Counted from the first letter of the stretch, positions 40,900 to 50,154 are shown. The stretch: 64,000 nt of DNA from Patescibacteria group bacterium (GCA_030583705.1 CP129471.1:796506-860505); one strand, 5' to 3'. Numbers and translations: made by a program. The notes: generated by a model from the letters alone, not told the origin.

Positions 40900-42045
40900 A
40901 TGACAATTTCGAGAAATTATATCTCGTCAATTTTATTGCTGGTTACGGCTGTTATCGGGGTCGGGATGTTTGCCTTACCTTACGTAGCTACCAAGGCCGG
41001 TCTTTTAAGTGTCTTGGCATTTTTTATCGCCCTAGGCTTTGTTCAACACTGGCTCCATAAAATATACGCAGAAATTATTTTGTCCACCAAGCAAATGCAT
41101 CGTCTACCAGGTTATGCTGAAAAGTATCTTGGTAAAAAAAGCAAAAAGATAGTTTTGCTTCTTTCTTTGTTGGGTGGTTATGGTGCTATGTTGGTTTTTA
41201 CTATTGTTGGAGGAGAGTTTTTATATAGGTTACTTAATCCTCTTTGGGGAGGTGGTGTGATTTTATACACCATAGCTCTTTTGTTAATCCGAGCAGCTAT
41301 TATGTTTATGGGTTTTCGTTGGGTAACTAAAGCCGAGGTGGTTTTAACCGGTGGGCTAATAGGTACAATTTTAATAGTAGCCAGTTTAGCCTCTAAACAT
41401 GGCTCCATGGTTGATGTGGCTCTTTTTAACCCGGATCATTTTATCCTAGCCTATGGACCGGTCTTCTTCGCGGTAGGTGGTATGGTGGTAATTAACGATA
41501 TCTGTATTCTTTTAAAAAATGAACAAGAAAAAATTAAAAGTGCCCTCTTTTGGGGGTTGGTTGTTTCAATAAGTTTAATGGTGCTTTTTGTAATAATAAT
41601 TATTAGCCTATCTGGAGGACAAACCAGCCCGGACGCCTTAAGTGGACTGGAGCCATATGTTAGTTTTATCACTTACGGTATTCTCTTGATTATAGGTTTA
41701 ACGGCCTCCACTACCTCTTTTTTGGCCACCGGAGAAGCCTTAGAGGAGCTATATATGTGGGATTTTAATATTTCACCAAAAATGGCTTGGCTTTTGGTTG
41801 TACCTGTTCCCCTAATACTCTATATGGCCGAAGCCCATGACTTAACTAAAACCGTAGCCTTAGTGGGAGCTATGTCAGGTGGTCTTTTAGGGGCGATTAC
41901 TCTTCTAATAGCCCTTAAGGTTAAGAAAAAGCCGGAAAGAAAATCCATAATCAATAACAAACTCACACCACTGTTAGCCAGAACGGTTGCAATAGTTTTT
42001 GTAATCGGTCTTTTTTATCAGCTATGGGAAATTTTTGGAACATAA
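40900..42045 (+). CDS. Amino-acid permease-like transporter (AAAP/HAAAP type)
   Basis: 381 residues, with about eleven membrane helices and the opening GVGMFALPYVATKAG, typical of the aromatic amino acid/Mtr-TnaB type of the APC superfamily. It is 8 nt after the tandem ATPase gene, so it may be co-transcribed. Substrate unknown; it fits scavenging by a host-dependent cell. Confidence 0.8.
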   Translation: MTISRNYISSILLLVTAVIGVGMFALPYVATKAGLLSVLAFFIALGFVQHWLHKIYAEIILSTKQMHRLPGYAEKYLGKKSKKIVLLLSLLGGYGAMLVFTIVGGEFLYRLLNPLWGGGVILYTIALLLIRAAIMFMGFRWVTKAEVVLTGGLIGTILIVASLASKHGSMVDVALFNPDHFILAYGPVFFAVGGMVVINDICILLKNEQEKIKSALFWGLVVSISLMVLFVIIIISLSGGQTSPDALSGLEPYVSFITYGILLIIGLTASTTSFLATGEALEELYMWDFNISPKMAWLLVVPVPLILYMAEAHDLTKTVALVGAMSGGLLGAITLLIALKVKKKPERKSIINNKLTPLLARTVAIVFVIGLFYQLWEIFGT

Positions 42046-42117
42046 GAAAAAATAAGGAAACACAAAATTGCCTAAATTTTAAAATAATTATAGAGATTAA
42101 TAATTAATAAGAAAAAT

Positions 42118-42621
42118 ATGAAGCTAGCTATTATGGCAGATCTCCATGACAATAAGGAATATTTAAGAATTTTTCTTAACTATTGTAAAAAAGAAAAAGT
42201 AGAAACAATTCTTTGCGTAGGAGACATTACCACCCAGAAAGTTTTAGTCCATATAGATAAAAACATAGACTGTCCAATGTATTACATTGCCGGTAACGCC
42301 GAGATCTTTACAGATAAAGAAGCAAAAGAGCAAAAATTAAAAAATATAACCTATCTTGGTAGAACCGGTATTATTGAATTGGCTAATAAAAAAATAGGGC
42401 TTTGTCATGAGCCGGAATTTATTGAAAAGCTACTTAAAGAAAAACCAGATATTATTTTTCATGGACATACTCACAAACCATGGTTAGAAAAGAAAAATAA
42501 TAGTCTAATAGTAAACCCCGGTACCCTAGGAGGATTTTCTTATCAATCAACCTTCGCCGTCTGGGACACAGAAAAAAAAGAGCCTGAGTTAATACTAAGT
42601 AACTTATTAGAAATAGTGTAG
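42118..42621 (+). CDS. YfcE/MJ0936-type metallophosphoesterase
   Basis: 167 residues: MADLHDN (D-x-H), GDITTQ, GNAE, HGHTHKP and NPGTLGG are the ordered metal-site motifs of calcineurin-like small phosphodiesterases. The usual GNCD reads GNAE here, so a conserved Asp is changed to Glu. It follows a 72-nt gap and precedes the DUF6624-like gene by 10 nt. Confidence 0.88.
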   Translation: MKLAIMADLHDNKEYLRIFLNYCKKEKVETILCVGDITTQKVLVHIDKNIDCPMYYIAGNAEIFTDKEAKEQKLKNITYLGRTGIIELANKKIGLCHEPEFIEKLLKEKPDIIFHGHTHKPWLEKKNNSLIVNPGTLGGFSYQSTFAVWDTEKKEPELILSNLLEIV

Positions 42622-42631
42622 AAAATAAAAT

Positions 42632-43198
42632 ATGATCAATAAAAGACTACAAAATATTCTCATAGCTATGATGAAAAAAGATCAAGAGATTCGCTCTTCT
42701 TTTTTTCACTATAGGAAAAAAGAAGATAGTAAAAATAGTAGTAAAAATGATAGTAAAAATAACAAAAAAGTTAAGTTTTACAAAATTGATAAAGCCAATA
42801 CCGAGAAATTAAAAATAATCATTGAACAATACGGTTGGCCCAATGAAAAACTGGTTGGTAAAAAAGCTTGTCTAGCAGCTTGGCTTATTGCTCAACACGC
42901 TGATCATGATGTTAGATTCCAAAAAAGATGTTTAAAAATATTAGAGAAAGAGGTGGATAAGAAAACAATAAGCACGCAAAATTTAAATAGTTACTTGGCT
43001 CTTTTAACAGATAGGTTGCTGGTTAATAGTGGGAAATATCAAAAATACGGAACACAGTTTTATAGAAATAAAAAAGGAGAATATAAAAATAGACCGATCG
43101 CTGATATAAAGAACCTAGAAAAAAGAAGAAGGTCAATGGGGCTTGAACCATTTAAGGTTTATAAGAAAAGAATGTTAGATTTTTATAAAAACACATAA
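42632..43198 (+). CDS. DUF6624-like protein
   Basis: 188 residues. The segment QYGWPNEKLVGKKACLAAWLIAQHADHD and the later LLTDRLLVNSGKYQKYGTQF look like DUF6624 proteins, with paired His/Asp in QHADHD that could bind metal. A Lys/Asn/Ser linker (about 29-46) is low-complexity. Function unknown. It is in an operon with the phosphoesterase. Confidence 0.7.
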   Translation: MINKRLQNILIAMMKKDQEIRSSFFHYRKKEDSKNSSKNDSKNNKKVKFYKIDKANTEKLKIIIEQYGWPNEKLVGKKACLAAWLIAQHADHDVRFQKRCLKILEKEVDKKTISTQNLNSYLALLTDRLLVNSGKYQKYGTQFYRNKKGEYKNRPIADIKNLEKRRRSMGLEPFKVYKKRMLDFYKNT

Positions 43199-43232
43199 AC
43201 CCACCAAAACTAGTAATTTATCCTATTAAAAA

Positions 43233-43264
43233 AGCCATGTCTACAATATATCGTAAACATGGCT
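43233..43264 (-). terminator. Terminator for the 43300-43992 gene
   Basis: An 8-bp stem AGCCATGT/ACATGGCT. On the minus strand it is followed by TTTTTT. Confidence 0.75.
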
Positions 43265-43299
43265 CGGTGTTATTGAGTTAAAAAATAAAAATCAAATTT

Positions 43300-43992
43300 T
43301 TAAACTAACCTTCCATCTTCTATGAAAGTGGCTCCTCCAAGCATTAAACCATAATGACTAAGTTTAATTGTTAGAGAGTAACTATTATACTCTTCATAGA
43401 ATTTCATAAACAGCGGGAATTTCATTCGGTTATTGGAATCGGAAATTCTAAGGGCTGGCAGATCGTACTCATGTTGTTGATTAAACAAATCAGGGTACAT
43501 AGAAAAAGCCATTGAAACCTCTAGTGGTCCCTGAGGGATAAGACAAGGATTATTAATTTTTTCAATAATTTCAACTTGGTTATCTGGAGAGAATTTTTTA
43601 AATATTGAAGGAAAAACAATAGCTACCATGTTCCCGGTATAAAGACGCGAAAGAAGTGCTTCGTAATGTGTAATTTTAAAACAATTATAAGCTATACCAA
43701 CCCTGTTAATTATTTTATCTCCTGCCACTTCATTAGCAAAAGTAAAAATTTCTTCGGTTGCCTCTCCTATTCCTTCGGCCTTAATTTTTGGCAAAAAAAC
43801 CGGGAAATAATCTTCGTTGAGAAACGGTGCTAGAGAACTATTATCCTTTAATTTCTTTACTAAAACATTTGTCCTTAATAAAAACTCTTCTACTGATATT
43901 AAATTCCTAGAACAATCGCTAGAACAAAGCTTTTCTGCAGCTTTAGAAATTTCTCTTAATTTAATAAACGGATTTTTTATAATGTCATCCAC
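43300..43992 (-). CDS. Hypothetical 230-residue protein
   Basis: A soluble protein with no signal, membrane helix or motif that I recognise. The AAAGAGGT box before ATG 43990-43992 supports the start. It lies downstream of the three tRNAs on the same strand and ends at its own terminator. Function unknown. Confidence 0.6.
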   Translation of the reverse strand: MDDIIKNPFIKLREISKAAEKLCSSDCSRNLISVEEFLLRTNVLVKKLKDNSSLAPFLNEDYFPVFLPKIKAEGIGEATEEIFTFANEVAGDKIINRVGIAYNCFKITHYEALLSRLYTGNMVAIVFPSIFKKFSPDNQVEIIEKINNPCLIPQGPLEVSMAFSMYPDLFNQQHEYDLPALRISDSNNRMKFPLFMKFYEEYNSYSLTIKLSHYGLMLGGATFIEDGRLV

Positions 43993-44067
43993 TTGATACC
44001 TCTTTTTTAAATTTTTAAAAAACTTTTATCTAATAAATAATTCATTGTTAAAAATGAATTATTTTTG

Positions 44068-44141
44068 TGGCTGGGGAGAGGCTCGAACTCTCGACCTTAG
44101 CGTTATGAGTGCTACGCTCTAACCAACTGAGCTACCCAGCC
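44068..44141 (-). tRNA. tRNA-Met (CAU)
   Basis: Acceptor GGCTGGG/CCCAGCC, anticodon loop CTCATAA. CCA is not encoded. It is probably elongator Met; a tRNA-Ile2 with modified CAU cannot be ruled out. Confidence 0.9.
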
Positions 44142-44157
44142 TTATTATTTTATACTG

Positions 44158-44230
44158 TGCTCCCAGTAGGATTCGAACCTACGACCATTCGCTTAAGAGG
44201 CGACTGCTCTACCGACTGAGCTATAGGAGC
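44158..44230 (-). tRNA. tRNA-Lys (CUU)
   Basis: Acceptor GCTCCTA/TGGGAGC (with G-U), anticodon loop CTCTTAA inside TCGC/GCGA. CCA is not encoded. Confidence 0.92.
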
Positions 44231-44276
44231 ATGTTCCTAATAAATAACAATAAAGAACATTTTTGTTCTTTATCTG

Positions 44277-44349
44277 TGCACTCGGCAGGATTCGAACCCA
44301 CAACCCCTTGGTCCGAAGCCAAGTGCTCTATCCATTGAGCTACGAGTGC
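44277..44349 (-). tRNA. tRNA-Arg (UCG)
   Basis: Acceptor GCACTCG/CGAGTGC, anticodon loop CTTCGGA in CTTGG/CCAAG. CCA is not encoded. Confidence 0.92.
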
Positions 44350-44359
44350 CGGATGGGCT

Positions 44360-44635
44360 CTATTTTAAAGACTCCTTTAATTGCTTACCGGTCTTAAACT
44401 TAGCCACTCTCACCTCTGGAATGGAAATCCTTTCATCAGGTTTTTGCGGGTTAACTCCGTTACGACTATGCCTAACTCTAGATTCAAAGCTACCAAAACC
44501 AACCAGGTTGATTTTATTACCTTTTTTTAATTCATCCATGATAATGTCTAGCATTTTATCTATGGTGTCTTCCACTTGTTTTTTGGGAAGATTGATCTCC
44601 TCGGAAATCTTTTCTATTAATCCTGCTTTGTTCAT
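44360..44635 (-). CDS. hup: HU family DNA-binding protein
   Basis: 91 residues, the usual length, with MNKAGLIEKISEE at the front, GKINLVGFGSFE-type beta arm entry (KINLVGFGSFESRVR) and RNGVNPQKPDE at the arm, ending KFKTGKQLKESLK. HU bends and compacts DNA. It sits between secG and the tRNA cluster on the same strand. Confidence 0.93.
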   Translation of the reverse strand: MNKAGLIEKISEEINLPKKQVEDTIDKMLDIIMDELKKGNKINLVGFGSFESRVRHSRNGVNPQKPDERISIPEVRVAKFKTGKQLKESLK

Positions 44636-44676
44636 ATGGTTGACAAGCTAACCATCCGCGCGGGACTGGTGTTTAA

Positions 44677-44898
44677 TTAAGCAAATAAACGAGTAGCTGA
44701 AACAGCAAAAAATAAGATACCCAATACAATAGTGGCTCTAAATAAAATCTTTTCTGCGCCTCTCTTAGTCCGATAGACAGCGTCTGAAGCACCAAAGATA
44801 CCACCGGCACCTGCGCCCCTGTTCTGCATTAAAATAACCGCCACTAATAATATGGAGATAACAATTTGGAAAACTTGGATCAAAAGTGGATCTAACAT
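44677..44898 (-). CDS. secG: Preprotein translocase subunit SecG
   Basis: 73 residues, two membrane helices (about 3-22 and 53-70), with the conserved ILMQNRGAGAGGIFGASD between them. It is part of the SecYEG channel. It starts 5 nt after the rplT stop. Confidence 0.92.
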   Translation of the reverse strand: MLDPLLIQVFQIVISILLVAVILMQNRGAGAGGIFGASDAVYRTKRGAEKILFRATIVLGILFFAVSATRLFA

Positions 44899-44903
44899 AT
44901 TTT

Positions 44904-45257
44904 TTAAGCCTTAGGTTTAATCTTTTCAATAACCGCCTCAAAAGCTTTTTCATTATTAACAGCCAGGTCGGCTAAAATCTTTCTGTCCAAAGCAATATTG
45001 GCTGTCTTTAAAAGGCCCATGAATTTTGAATAAGACAAGCCTCTTTCTTTAACAAAAGCGCTAATCTTAATCTGCCATAAAGCACGGCGATCTCGCTTCT
45101 TGTTACGACGATCGTTATAAGCATGAACACCGGCCTTTAAAACGGCGGTCTTGGCTTGCTTAATTAATTTTTTTCTACCCCATTTATAACCCTTAACTTT
45201 CTGAAGAAGTTTACGGCGTTTTTTAACATGGGTTGTTCCTCTTTTAACTCTTGGCAT
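44904..45257 (-). CDS. rplT: 50S ribosomal protein L20
   Basis: 117 residues, the standard length. It begins PRVKRGTTHVKKRRKLLQ and has YNDRRNKKRDRRALWQIKI. It is in the infC-rpmI-rplT order kept in most bacteria. L20 often represses this operon by binding its leader; I cannot place that site. Confidence 0.97.
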   Translation of the reverse strand: MPRVKRGTTHVKKRRKLLQKVKGYKWGRKKLIKQAKTAVLKAGVHAYNDRRNKKRDRRALWQIKISAFVKERGLSYSKFMGLLKTANIALDRKILADLAVNNEKAFEAVIEKIKPKA

Positions 45258-45292
45258 AAATGTTTAAATAAATTAAAAATCTCCTACAAGTA

Positions 45293-45490
45293 TTACTTGT
45301 AAGGCATGAAGCTGCGGATATTTTTCTCATCAGAAGCATGAGCCATAACATCTCTGCGCTTATTACGTACCACCTTACCGCTTTCTCTAGCGTTAAAGTG
45401 ATCTTGTCCGGCCTTGCGCCTTCTTAAATTACCGGTTTTGGTAACTGTAAAACGTTTAGCGGTGGCCTGGTGGGTTTTTATCTTTGGCAT
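45293..45490 (-). CDS. rpmI: 50S ribosomal protein L35
   Basis: 65 residues: KIKTHQATAKRFTVTKTGNLRRRKAGQDH at the front and the KVVRNKRRDVMAH core. It lies between infC and rplT. Confidence 0.97.
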   Translation of the reverse strand: MPKIKTHQATAKRFTVTKTGNLRRRKAGQDHFNARESGKVVRNKRRDVMAHASDEKNIRSFMPYK

Positions 45491-45520
45491 AACTGAATTT
45501 TCTATTATATTAGCTAAAAA

Positions 45521-46084
45521 TTAACTCTGCTTGTTAGCAACTATCATAGTAAACTTTCCACCCTGTCTTGTCAAGGGCTCCTCAATAACTAGGTCAAAAT
45601 CGGGACATTGGACGGATAAATCTTCAAAAAACTTCTCAACCACTTGTTTACCTAATTCAGGGTGCTGTTTTTCACGTCCTTTCATTATAAGTTCAATTCT
45701 TATCTTATTACCTTTTTCCAAAAACTTCTTAGCTTGCTCACGACGTACTGATAAATCATGATCTCCGATACGTATAGACAATCTAATGCCTTTAATTTCA
45801 GATTTTTTCTGGTGAGCTTTTTGTTTTTGAGCTTTTTTATCCCTCTCGTATTTAAATTGTCCAAAATCAATAATTCTAACAATTGGTGGTTGGGCGGTTG
45901 GGTTAACTTCAACTAAATCAAGCTCAGCCTCTCTGGCCATAGCTAAAGCCTTAGAAATTTCTATTTCACCTTTAAACTCCCCGTCATCGTCTATTAAAGA
46001 AACAATGGGAGCTTTAATATTCATGTTAACATTAAATTTTTTGCCTTGATCCTGGTTTCTCGGGCGGCGATATGTTCTACGCAT
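45521..46084 (-). CDS. infC: Translation initiation factor IF-3
   Basis: 187 residues: N-domain IKAPIVSLIDDDGEFKGEI, then GQFKYERDKKAQKQKAHQKK in the linker, and C-domain GDHDLSVRREQAKKFLEKGNKIRI. The start is ATG (46082-46084), not the rare ATT seen in some infC genes. A ~20-residue basic N-terminal leader (MRRTYRRPRNQDQG) precedes the usual start region. Confidence 0.96.
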   Translation of the reverse strand: MRRTYRRPRNQDQGKKFNVNMNIKAPIVSLIDDDGEFKGEIEISKALAMAREAELDLVEVNPTAQPPIVRIIDFGQFKYERDKKAQKQKAHQKKSEIKGIRLSIRIGDHDLSVRREQAKKFLEKGNKIRIELIMKGREKQHPELGKQVVEKFFEDLSVQCPDFDLVIEEPLTRQGGKFTMIVANKQS

Positions 46085-46154
46085 GATTAGTTGATAAAAT
46101 AAAAATTAAGGAATAAACAATTTAACTTATTATAAAAAGAAAAAATTAAACCTG

Positions 46155-46226
46155 AGCGGGTAACGGGAATCGAACCCGTATCTCTGCCTTGGCAAGGCAA
46201 TATAATAACCATTATACGATACCCGC
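46155..46226 (-). tRNA. tRNA-Gly (GCC)
   Basis: Acceptor GCGGGTA/TACCCGC, anticodon loop TTGCCAA, discriminator U. CCA is not encoded. Confidence 0.95.
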
Positions 46227-46237
46227 TTATAAATCTG

Positions 46238-46323
46238 TGCCGAAGGAGGGAATCGAACCCTCACTGCATATTACTGCAAACGGATTTTAAGTCCGGCGCG
46301 TCTACCAATTCCGCCACTTCGGC
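46238..46323 (-). tRNA. tRNA-Leu (UAA)
   Basis: Acceptor GCCGAAG/CTTCGGC, anticodon loop CTTAAAA, long variable arm (class II, 86 nt). CCA is not encoded. Confidence 0.95.
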
Positions 46324-46343
46324 CGAGGCAAAGAGTATACCTG

Positions 46344-46716
46344 TGGAGATGAGGGGAGTTGAACCCCTGTCTGACACACCCATATACGCACCGCTACGGA
46401 AATAGTCCGTTTAAAAATCTTACTTAACTCTTAAAACGAACAAAAAAAGTTAAGCCAGCCTGAAAAAATTTAGATCGCGATACTCAGACAAATAAACGCG
46501 ATCGATCTTGCTGAATGACACCCGTGATCCGACACGCAAGATAATCGGGCGGATGGTCGCGGCTCTTAGGCGGCGACGTAAGCGTAAGCCGGAACTTTCA
46601 TAGAGAAAGCCGGTTGCGCTGAAGCAGTTTTGACAACTGTTGGGTGATTGGAGTAAGCGACAATCAGCACCTTCCGAATGCGCATACTTAATGCATCATC
46701 AAAGCCCGGCATCCCC
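46344..46716 (-). ncRNA. ssrA: tmRNA (SsrA)
   Basis: About 373 nt. The 5' GGGGATG pairs with the 3' CATCTCC (one G-U) to form the tRNA-like acceptor. The T-arm GGGGTTCAACTCCCC is near the 3' end. A tag frame ends AYAYVAA then TAA (46568-46566), like other SsrA degron tails. A UUGUC element just upstream suggests the resume codon is AAA at 46631 (21-residue tag); GCT two codons later is the usual Ala alternative. It lies directly downstream of smpB. Confidence 0.93.
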
Positions 46717-46771
46717 GGGGCTATTTTTTAAGAACAAGAATTAAAGATTCTAAAAACCTATAACTCTTAAA

Positions 46772-47233
46772 CTAAAGTAAGCCTGATTGGCGAATTCCCT
46801 TTAAGCGTCTATTAAGGTCCCGTTTTTTAAGGTCCTCACGCTTATCCGCTTTCTTTTTACCTTGCGCAACCGCAAAGTCAACTTTAATCAAGCTCCTCTC
46901 AGTATAAAGTTTTAAAGGCACCAATGTCAAGCCCTTTTCTTTTTGTTTACCTAAAAGATAAGCGATTTCTCTACTTTTTAATAAAAGCTTGCGAGCCCTA
47001 TCTGTCTCATAACCTTCTTTGGGAGCATAACGATAAGCAGCAATATGAGAGTTAAGAAGATAAGGCTCAACACCACCCTTAACCTGCCTTAAAACCACAA
47101 AACTCCCCTTAAGGCTCGCCTGTCCGGCTTTAGCGGCCTTTACCTCAGGCCCACTTAAAACCAACCCAGCCTTAAAAGTCTCAATTATTTCATAATCGTA
47201 CCTGGCTCTTTTATTAAGGGCGAGCACAGACAT
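46772..47233 (-). CDS. smpB: SsrA-binding protein SmpB
   Basis: 153 residues with LNKRARYDYEIIETFKAGLVLSGPEVKA at the front, then SLKGSFV, KLLLKSREI and GLTLVPLKLYTERSLIKVDFAVAQGKK. It brings tmRNA to stalled ribosomes. It is 4 nt after tig and next to ssrA, a common pairing. Confidence 0.97.
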   Translation of the reverse strand: MSVLALNKRARYDYEIIETFKAGLVLSGPEVKAAKAGQASLKGSFVVLRQVKGGVEPYLLNSHIAAYRYAPKEGYETDRARKLLLKSREIAYLLGKQKEKGLTLVPLKLYTERSLIKVDFAVAQGKKKADKREDLKKRDLNRRLKGIRQSGLL

Positions 47234-47237
47234 AAAT

Positions 47238-48518
47238 TTATTTTATCTTTTCTTTAAACCAATCCAAAACACGGCGATTTAATAAAACAGCCTCTAGGTG
47301 TCTTTTGGCGGCTAAAGAATCTAAAGAAGCAATCTCTTGTCCATTAGCCTCGCGATAACTCTTTAGCTTAGCCACTTCACCGGCAATTTCTTCATCACTG
47401 ACTTTAAGCTCATTAGTTTTAACAACTTCCCTGAACATTAAACTAGCTTTTAATCTATCCGTAGCCTTTGGTACAAAATCTTGGCGCAAAGCTTCTTCGT
47501 TCTTATTAAGACTACTTAAATAATCCGCAAAAACTCCACCAGATCTTTGAACTGAGCTTTTAAGTTCTTCAAGCATGTTGCGAGTTTCTTGTTCAACTAA
47601 AGATTCGTGAATAGGACCAAAAGAAGTTCTCTTAACAGCCTCGCTAATTAATTCTTCTTCAAAACGAACCTCGGCTTGTTGTTCTTTTTCTTGGGTTAAA
47701 TTTTCTTTAATAGCTTCGCGCAATTTAGTAGCATCAGGCATACCGAATTTAGCAGCTAACTCATCATTCATTTCCGGTAAAATTCTTTCAAAAACTTGTT
47801 TAATAGACACTGAAAACTCCACTTCCTTACCGGCAATGTTTTTCATATGATGATCGTCTGGATATTTAACAAAAAAATCTTTGGAATCACCAGCTTTAAG
47901 ACCGATTAAGTTGTCATCAAAACCTGGCACTATGTAATCTTTACCGATAACCAAATTTGTTTCTGGAGTTTGCCCACCATCCAAAGGAACTTTATCTAAA
48001 AACATTTTAATGGATAAAGTAATTTTATCTCCTTTTTGTGAAGGACGATCAACAGCGGTATCCGAAGCTCTAGCTTCTCTTAACTGATCAATGGTTTTTT
48101 CAACATCAGAGTCTTCAACTTTAACAGATTCTTTTTCAACTTTTAAATCAGAAAAATCACCAAGCTTAACTTCTGGTAATAGAGTAATAAGAACTTTATA
48201 TTCAAAAGGATTATTTGGCGCTAATTTAACAATAGTTATTGAAGGTTGTCCAAACCAGTTATCACCACAAGCTTCTTTAATAACCTCATCAAGAGTTTTA
48301 TTAATCGCTAACCTGGAAGCCTCCTCCATGATCTTAGCTTCTCCAAGCCTGGATTTAACCACCTCGTAAGGAGCCTTACCAGGTCTAAAACCTTCTAGAG
48401 GACTGTCTTTGGTTAAATTTTCAGCGGCTCTGGTATTATAACCAACCATCTCTTCGGTAGACAGTTCAACAATCACCTCAACTTGCGATTCATTAATATT
48501 GTTTTTTTGAGTCTTCAT
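47238..48518 (-). CDS. tig: Trigger factor
   Basis: 426 residues: an N-terminal ribosome-binding domain with GFRPGKAPYEVV (about 44-55), a PPIase (FKBP-like) domain (about 145-235) and a helical C-terminal chaperone domain. It is 18 nt after nusA on the same strand. All domains are present. Confidence 0.93.
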   Translation of the reverse strand: MKTQKNNINESQVEVIVELSTEEMVGYNTRAAENLTKDSPLEGFRPGKAPYEVVKSRLGEAKIMEEASRLAINKTLDEVIKEACGDNWFGQPSITIVKLAPNNPFEYKVLITLLPEVKLGDFSDLKVEKESVKVEDSDVEKTIDQLREARASDTAVDRPSQKGDKITLSIKMFLDKVPLDGGQTPETNLVIGKDYIVPGFDDNLIGLKAGDSKDFFVKYPDDHHMKNIAGKEVEFSVSIKQVFERILPEMNDELAAKFGMPDATKLREAIKENLTQEKEQQAEVRFEEELISEAVKRTSFGPIHESLVEQETRNMLEELKSSVQRSGGVFADYLSSLNKNEEALRQDFVPKATDRLKASLMFREVVKTNELKVSDEEIAGEVAKLKSYREANGQEIASLDSLAAKRHLEAVLLNRRVLDWFKEKIK

Positions 48519-48536
48519 AAATAAAAATTAGTTACT

Positions 48537-50036
48537 TTATTTAGCTTCTTCGTCGTTAGTTTGATCATCATTATCCTCTTCGCTATCTTCATTGTTTTCA
48601 TTTTCTTCCTCTACTTCTACCACTTCTTTGGTTTCTTCAATAATACCATCATTTTCAGCGTTTTCAGCACTTTCAATATCTTTAGTATCTGAAGTATCTT
48701 CAGCAGAAACTTCGCTGGTTAATTCATTTTCTTCCTGATTGTCATCCTGGGTCTCATCTTCTATTTTTTTAACATCAGCTTCAGCAGCTAAATTAGGATT
48801 AGAGCCATCTCCGGCAATATCTATTTTCCAACCAGTTAAAGCAGAAGCTAAGCGAACGTTTTGTCCTTCCTTACCAATAGCTAAAGATAGTTGGTCGTCT
48901 TTAACAGTAATATAAACCTGTTTTTGCTCAGGTACCAATTTAACATCTTCAACTTTAGCCGGACTTAAAGCGTTAGAAATAAAAGTTTCTGGATCATCGC
49001 TATATTCAATAATATCTATTTTTTCTCCTCCTAGTTCCCTAATAATGGTTTGGATTCTTGAACCTCTTTGTCCAACACAAGAACCAATTGGATCAATATT
49101 TTCGTTCTCAGCTAAAACCGCTACCTTGGAACGACTACCAGCTTCACGAGCTACTGATTTAATCTCAACCAAGCCATTAGAAATTTCCGGGATTTCAAAA
49201 TAGAAAACTCTTTTAAGGATTTCATCAGAAGTTCTGGATAAAATAATTTCCGGACCACGATGAGAAACACGAACTTCCCTAAGATAAAATTTCATTCTTT
49301 CGCCGGTGTTATACCTTTCGGTACGGATCTGATCCTCAGGAGGAACAATACCTGTCGCCTTACCAAGATCAACTAAAACCAATCTGCCTTCACGACGTTG
49401 GATAAAGCCGGTGATTACTTCATTCTCTTTGTCTTTAAACTCATTAAAGATCATGTCTCTTTCTGCTTCACGTAAACGTTGGATAATAACTTGCTTAGCG
49501 GTCTGGGCAGCCATACGACCATATTCATCATGGGTTTCAAGTTCAGTTTTGATCTCATCTCCAATTTCGTATTTAGCATCAAGTTCCTTAGCCTCAGAAA
49601 TTTGGATATCATTTTTAGGATTAAAACGTTTTTTTTCTTCAATAACCTCTTCTGATTCAGAACTTTCCGAGCTAGTTTCCTTGGTTGTACTTTCTTTATC
49701 AATAACCTCTTCAGTGGTTTCTTTATTACTCTTCTTATCTTTAGAAGAAGCTACTTCTTTATTTTCTGTCTTAACACCTGCCTCATCTTTACTTTCTGTT
49801 TCTTCTTCCATGGCCATAAGTTCTTCTTCGGGAACATCTTCAACCACTGTCTTAACGTCAAAAACCCTAGAGGTATTAGTCTCTGGATCATATTCAACTT
49901 TAATATTTTGATTCTTTTCACCGTAGTCTTTGCGATAAGCGGCAGCTAAAGCGGATTCAATGGTAGTAATAACCGCTTCATAGGAAAGGCCCTTTTCTTC
50001 ACAAATTTGGCGAATAGCGCTGGAAATTTCGCTCAT
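48537..50036 (-). CDS. nusA: Transcription factor NusA with acidic insert and tail
   Basis: 499 residues from ATG 50034-50036 (MSEISSAIRQ); the longer frame adds ten residues unlike the family. The N-terminal domain is split by a Glu/Ser/Lys-rich insert at about 76-137. S1 (about 195-270, including VLVDLGKATGIVPPEDQI) and two KH domains follow (SCVGQRGSRIQTI and AIGKEGQNVRLAS). The last ~80 residues are a highly acidic tail. NusA controls pausing and termination. It is first in nusA-tig-smpB. Confidence 0.94.
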   Translation of the reverse strand: MSEISSAIRQICEEKGLSYEAVITTIESALAAAYRKDYGEKNQNIKVEYDPETNTSRVFDVKTVVEDVPEEELMAMEEETESKDEAGVKTENKEVASSKDKKSNKETTEEVIDKESTTKETSSESSESEEVIEEKKRFNPKNDIQISEAKELDAKYEIGDEIKTELETHDEYGRMAAQTAKQVIIQRLREAERDMIFNEFKDKENEVITGFIQRREGRLVLVDLGKATGIVPPEDQIRTERYNTGERMKFYLREVRVSHRGPEIILSRTSDEILKRVFYFEIPEISNGLVEIKSVAREAGSRSKVAVLAENENIDPIGSCVGQRGSRIQTIIRELGGEKIDIIEYSDDPETFISNALSPAKVEDVKLVPEQKQVYITVKDDQLSLAIGKEGQNVRLASALTGWKIDIAGDGSNPNLAAEADVKKIEDETQDDNQEENELTSEVSAEDTSDTKDIESAENAENDGIIEETKEVVEVEEENENNEDSEEDNDDQTNDEEAK

Positions 50037-50073
50037 ATATTTATTGGGGTTAATAAAAAGCAACAAGCATGTT

Positions 50074-50105
50074 ACAGGTATTGATCATATACCAATCATC
50101 CCTGT
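50074..50105 (-). promoter_or_regulatory. Second hairpin in the nusA leader
   Basis: ACAGG/CCTGT arms with an inner ATTG/CAAT stem, about 40 nt before the nusA start. On the plus strand a T-run follows, so it may instead end a plus-strand transcript. Confidence 0.35.
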
Positions 50106-50154
50106 TGTTTTTTATCTACCGCCTTAATTAAATTATTAATAGGTTAATAAAAAA

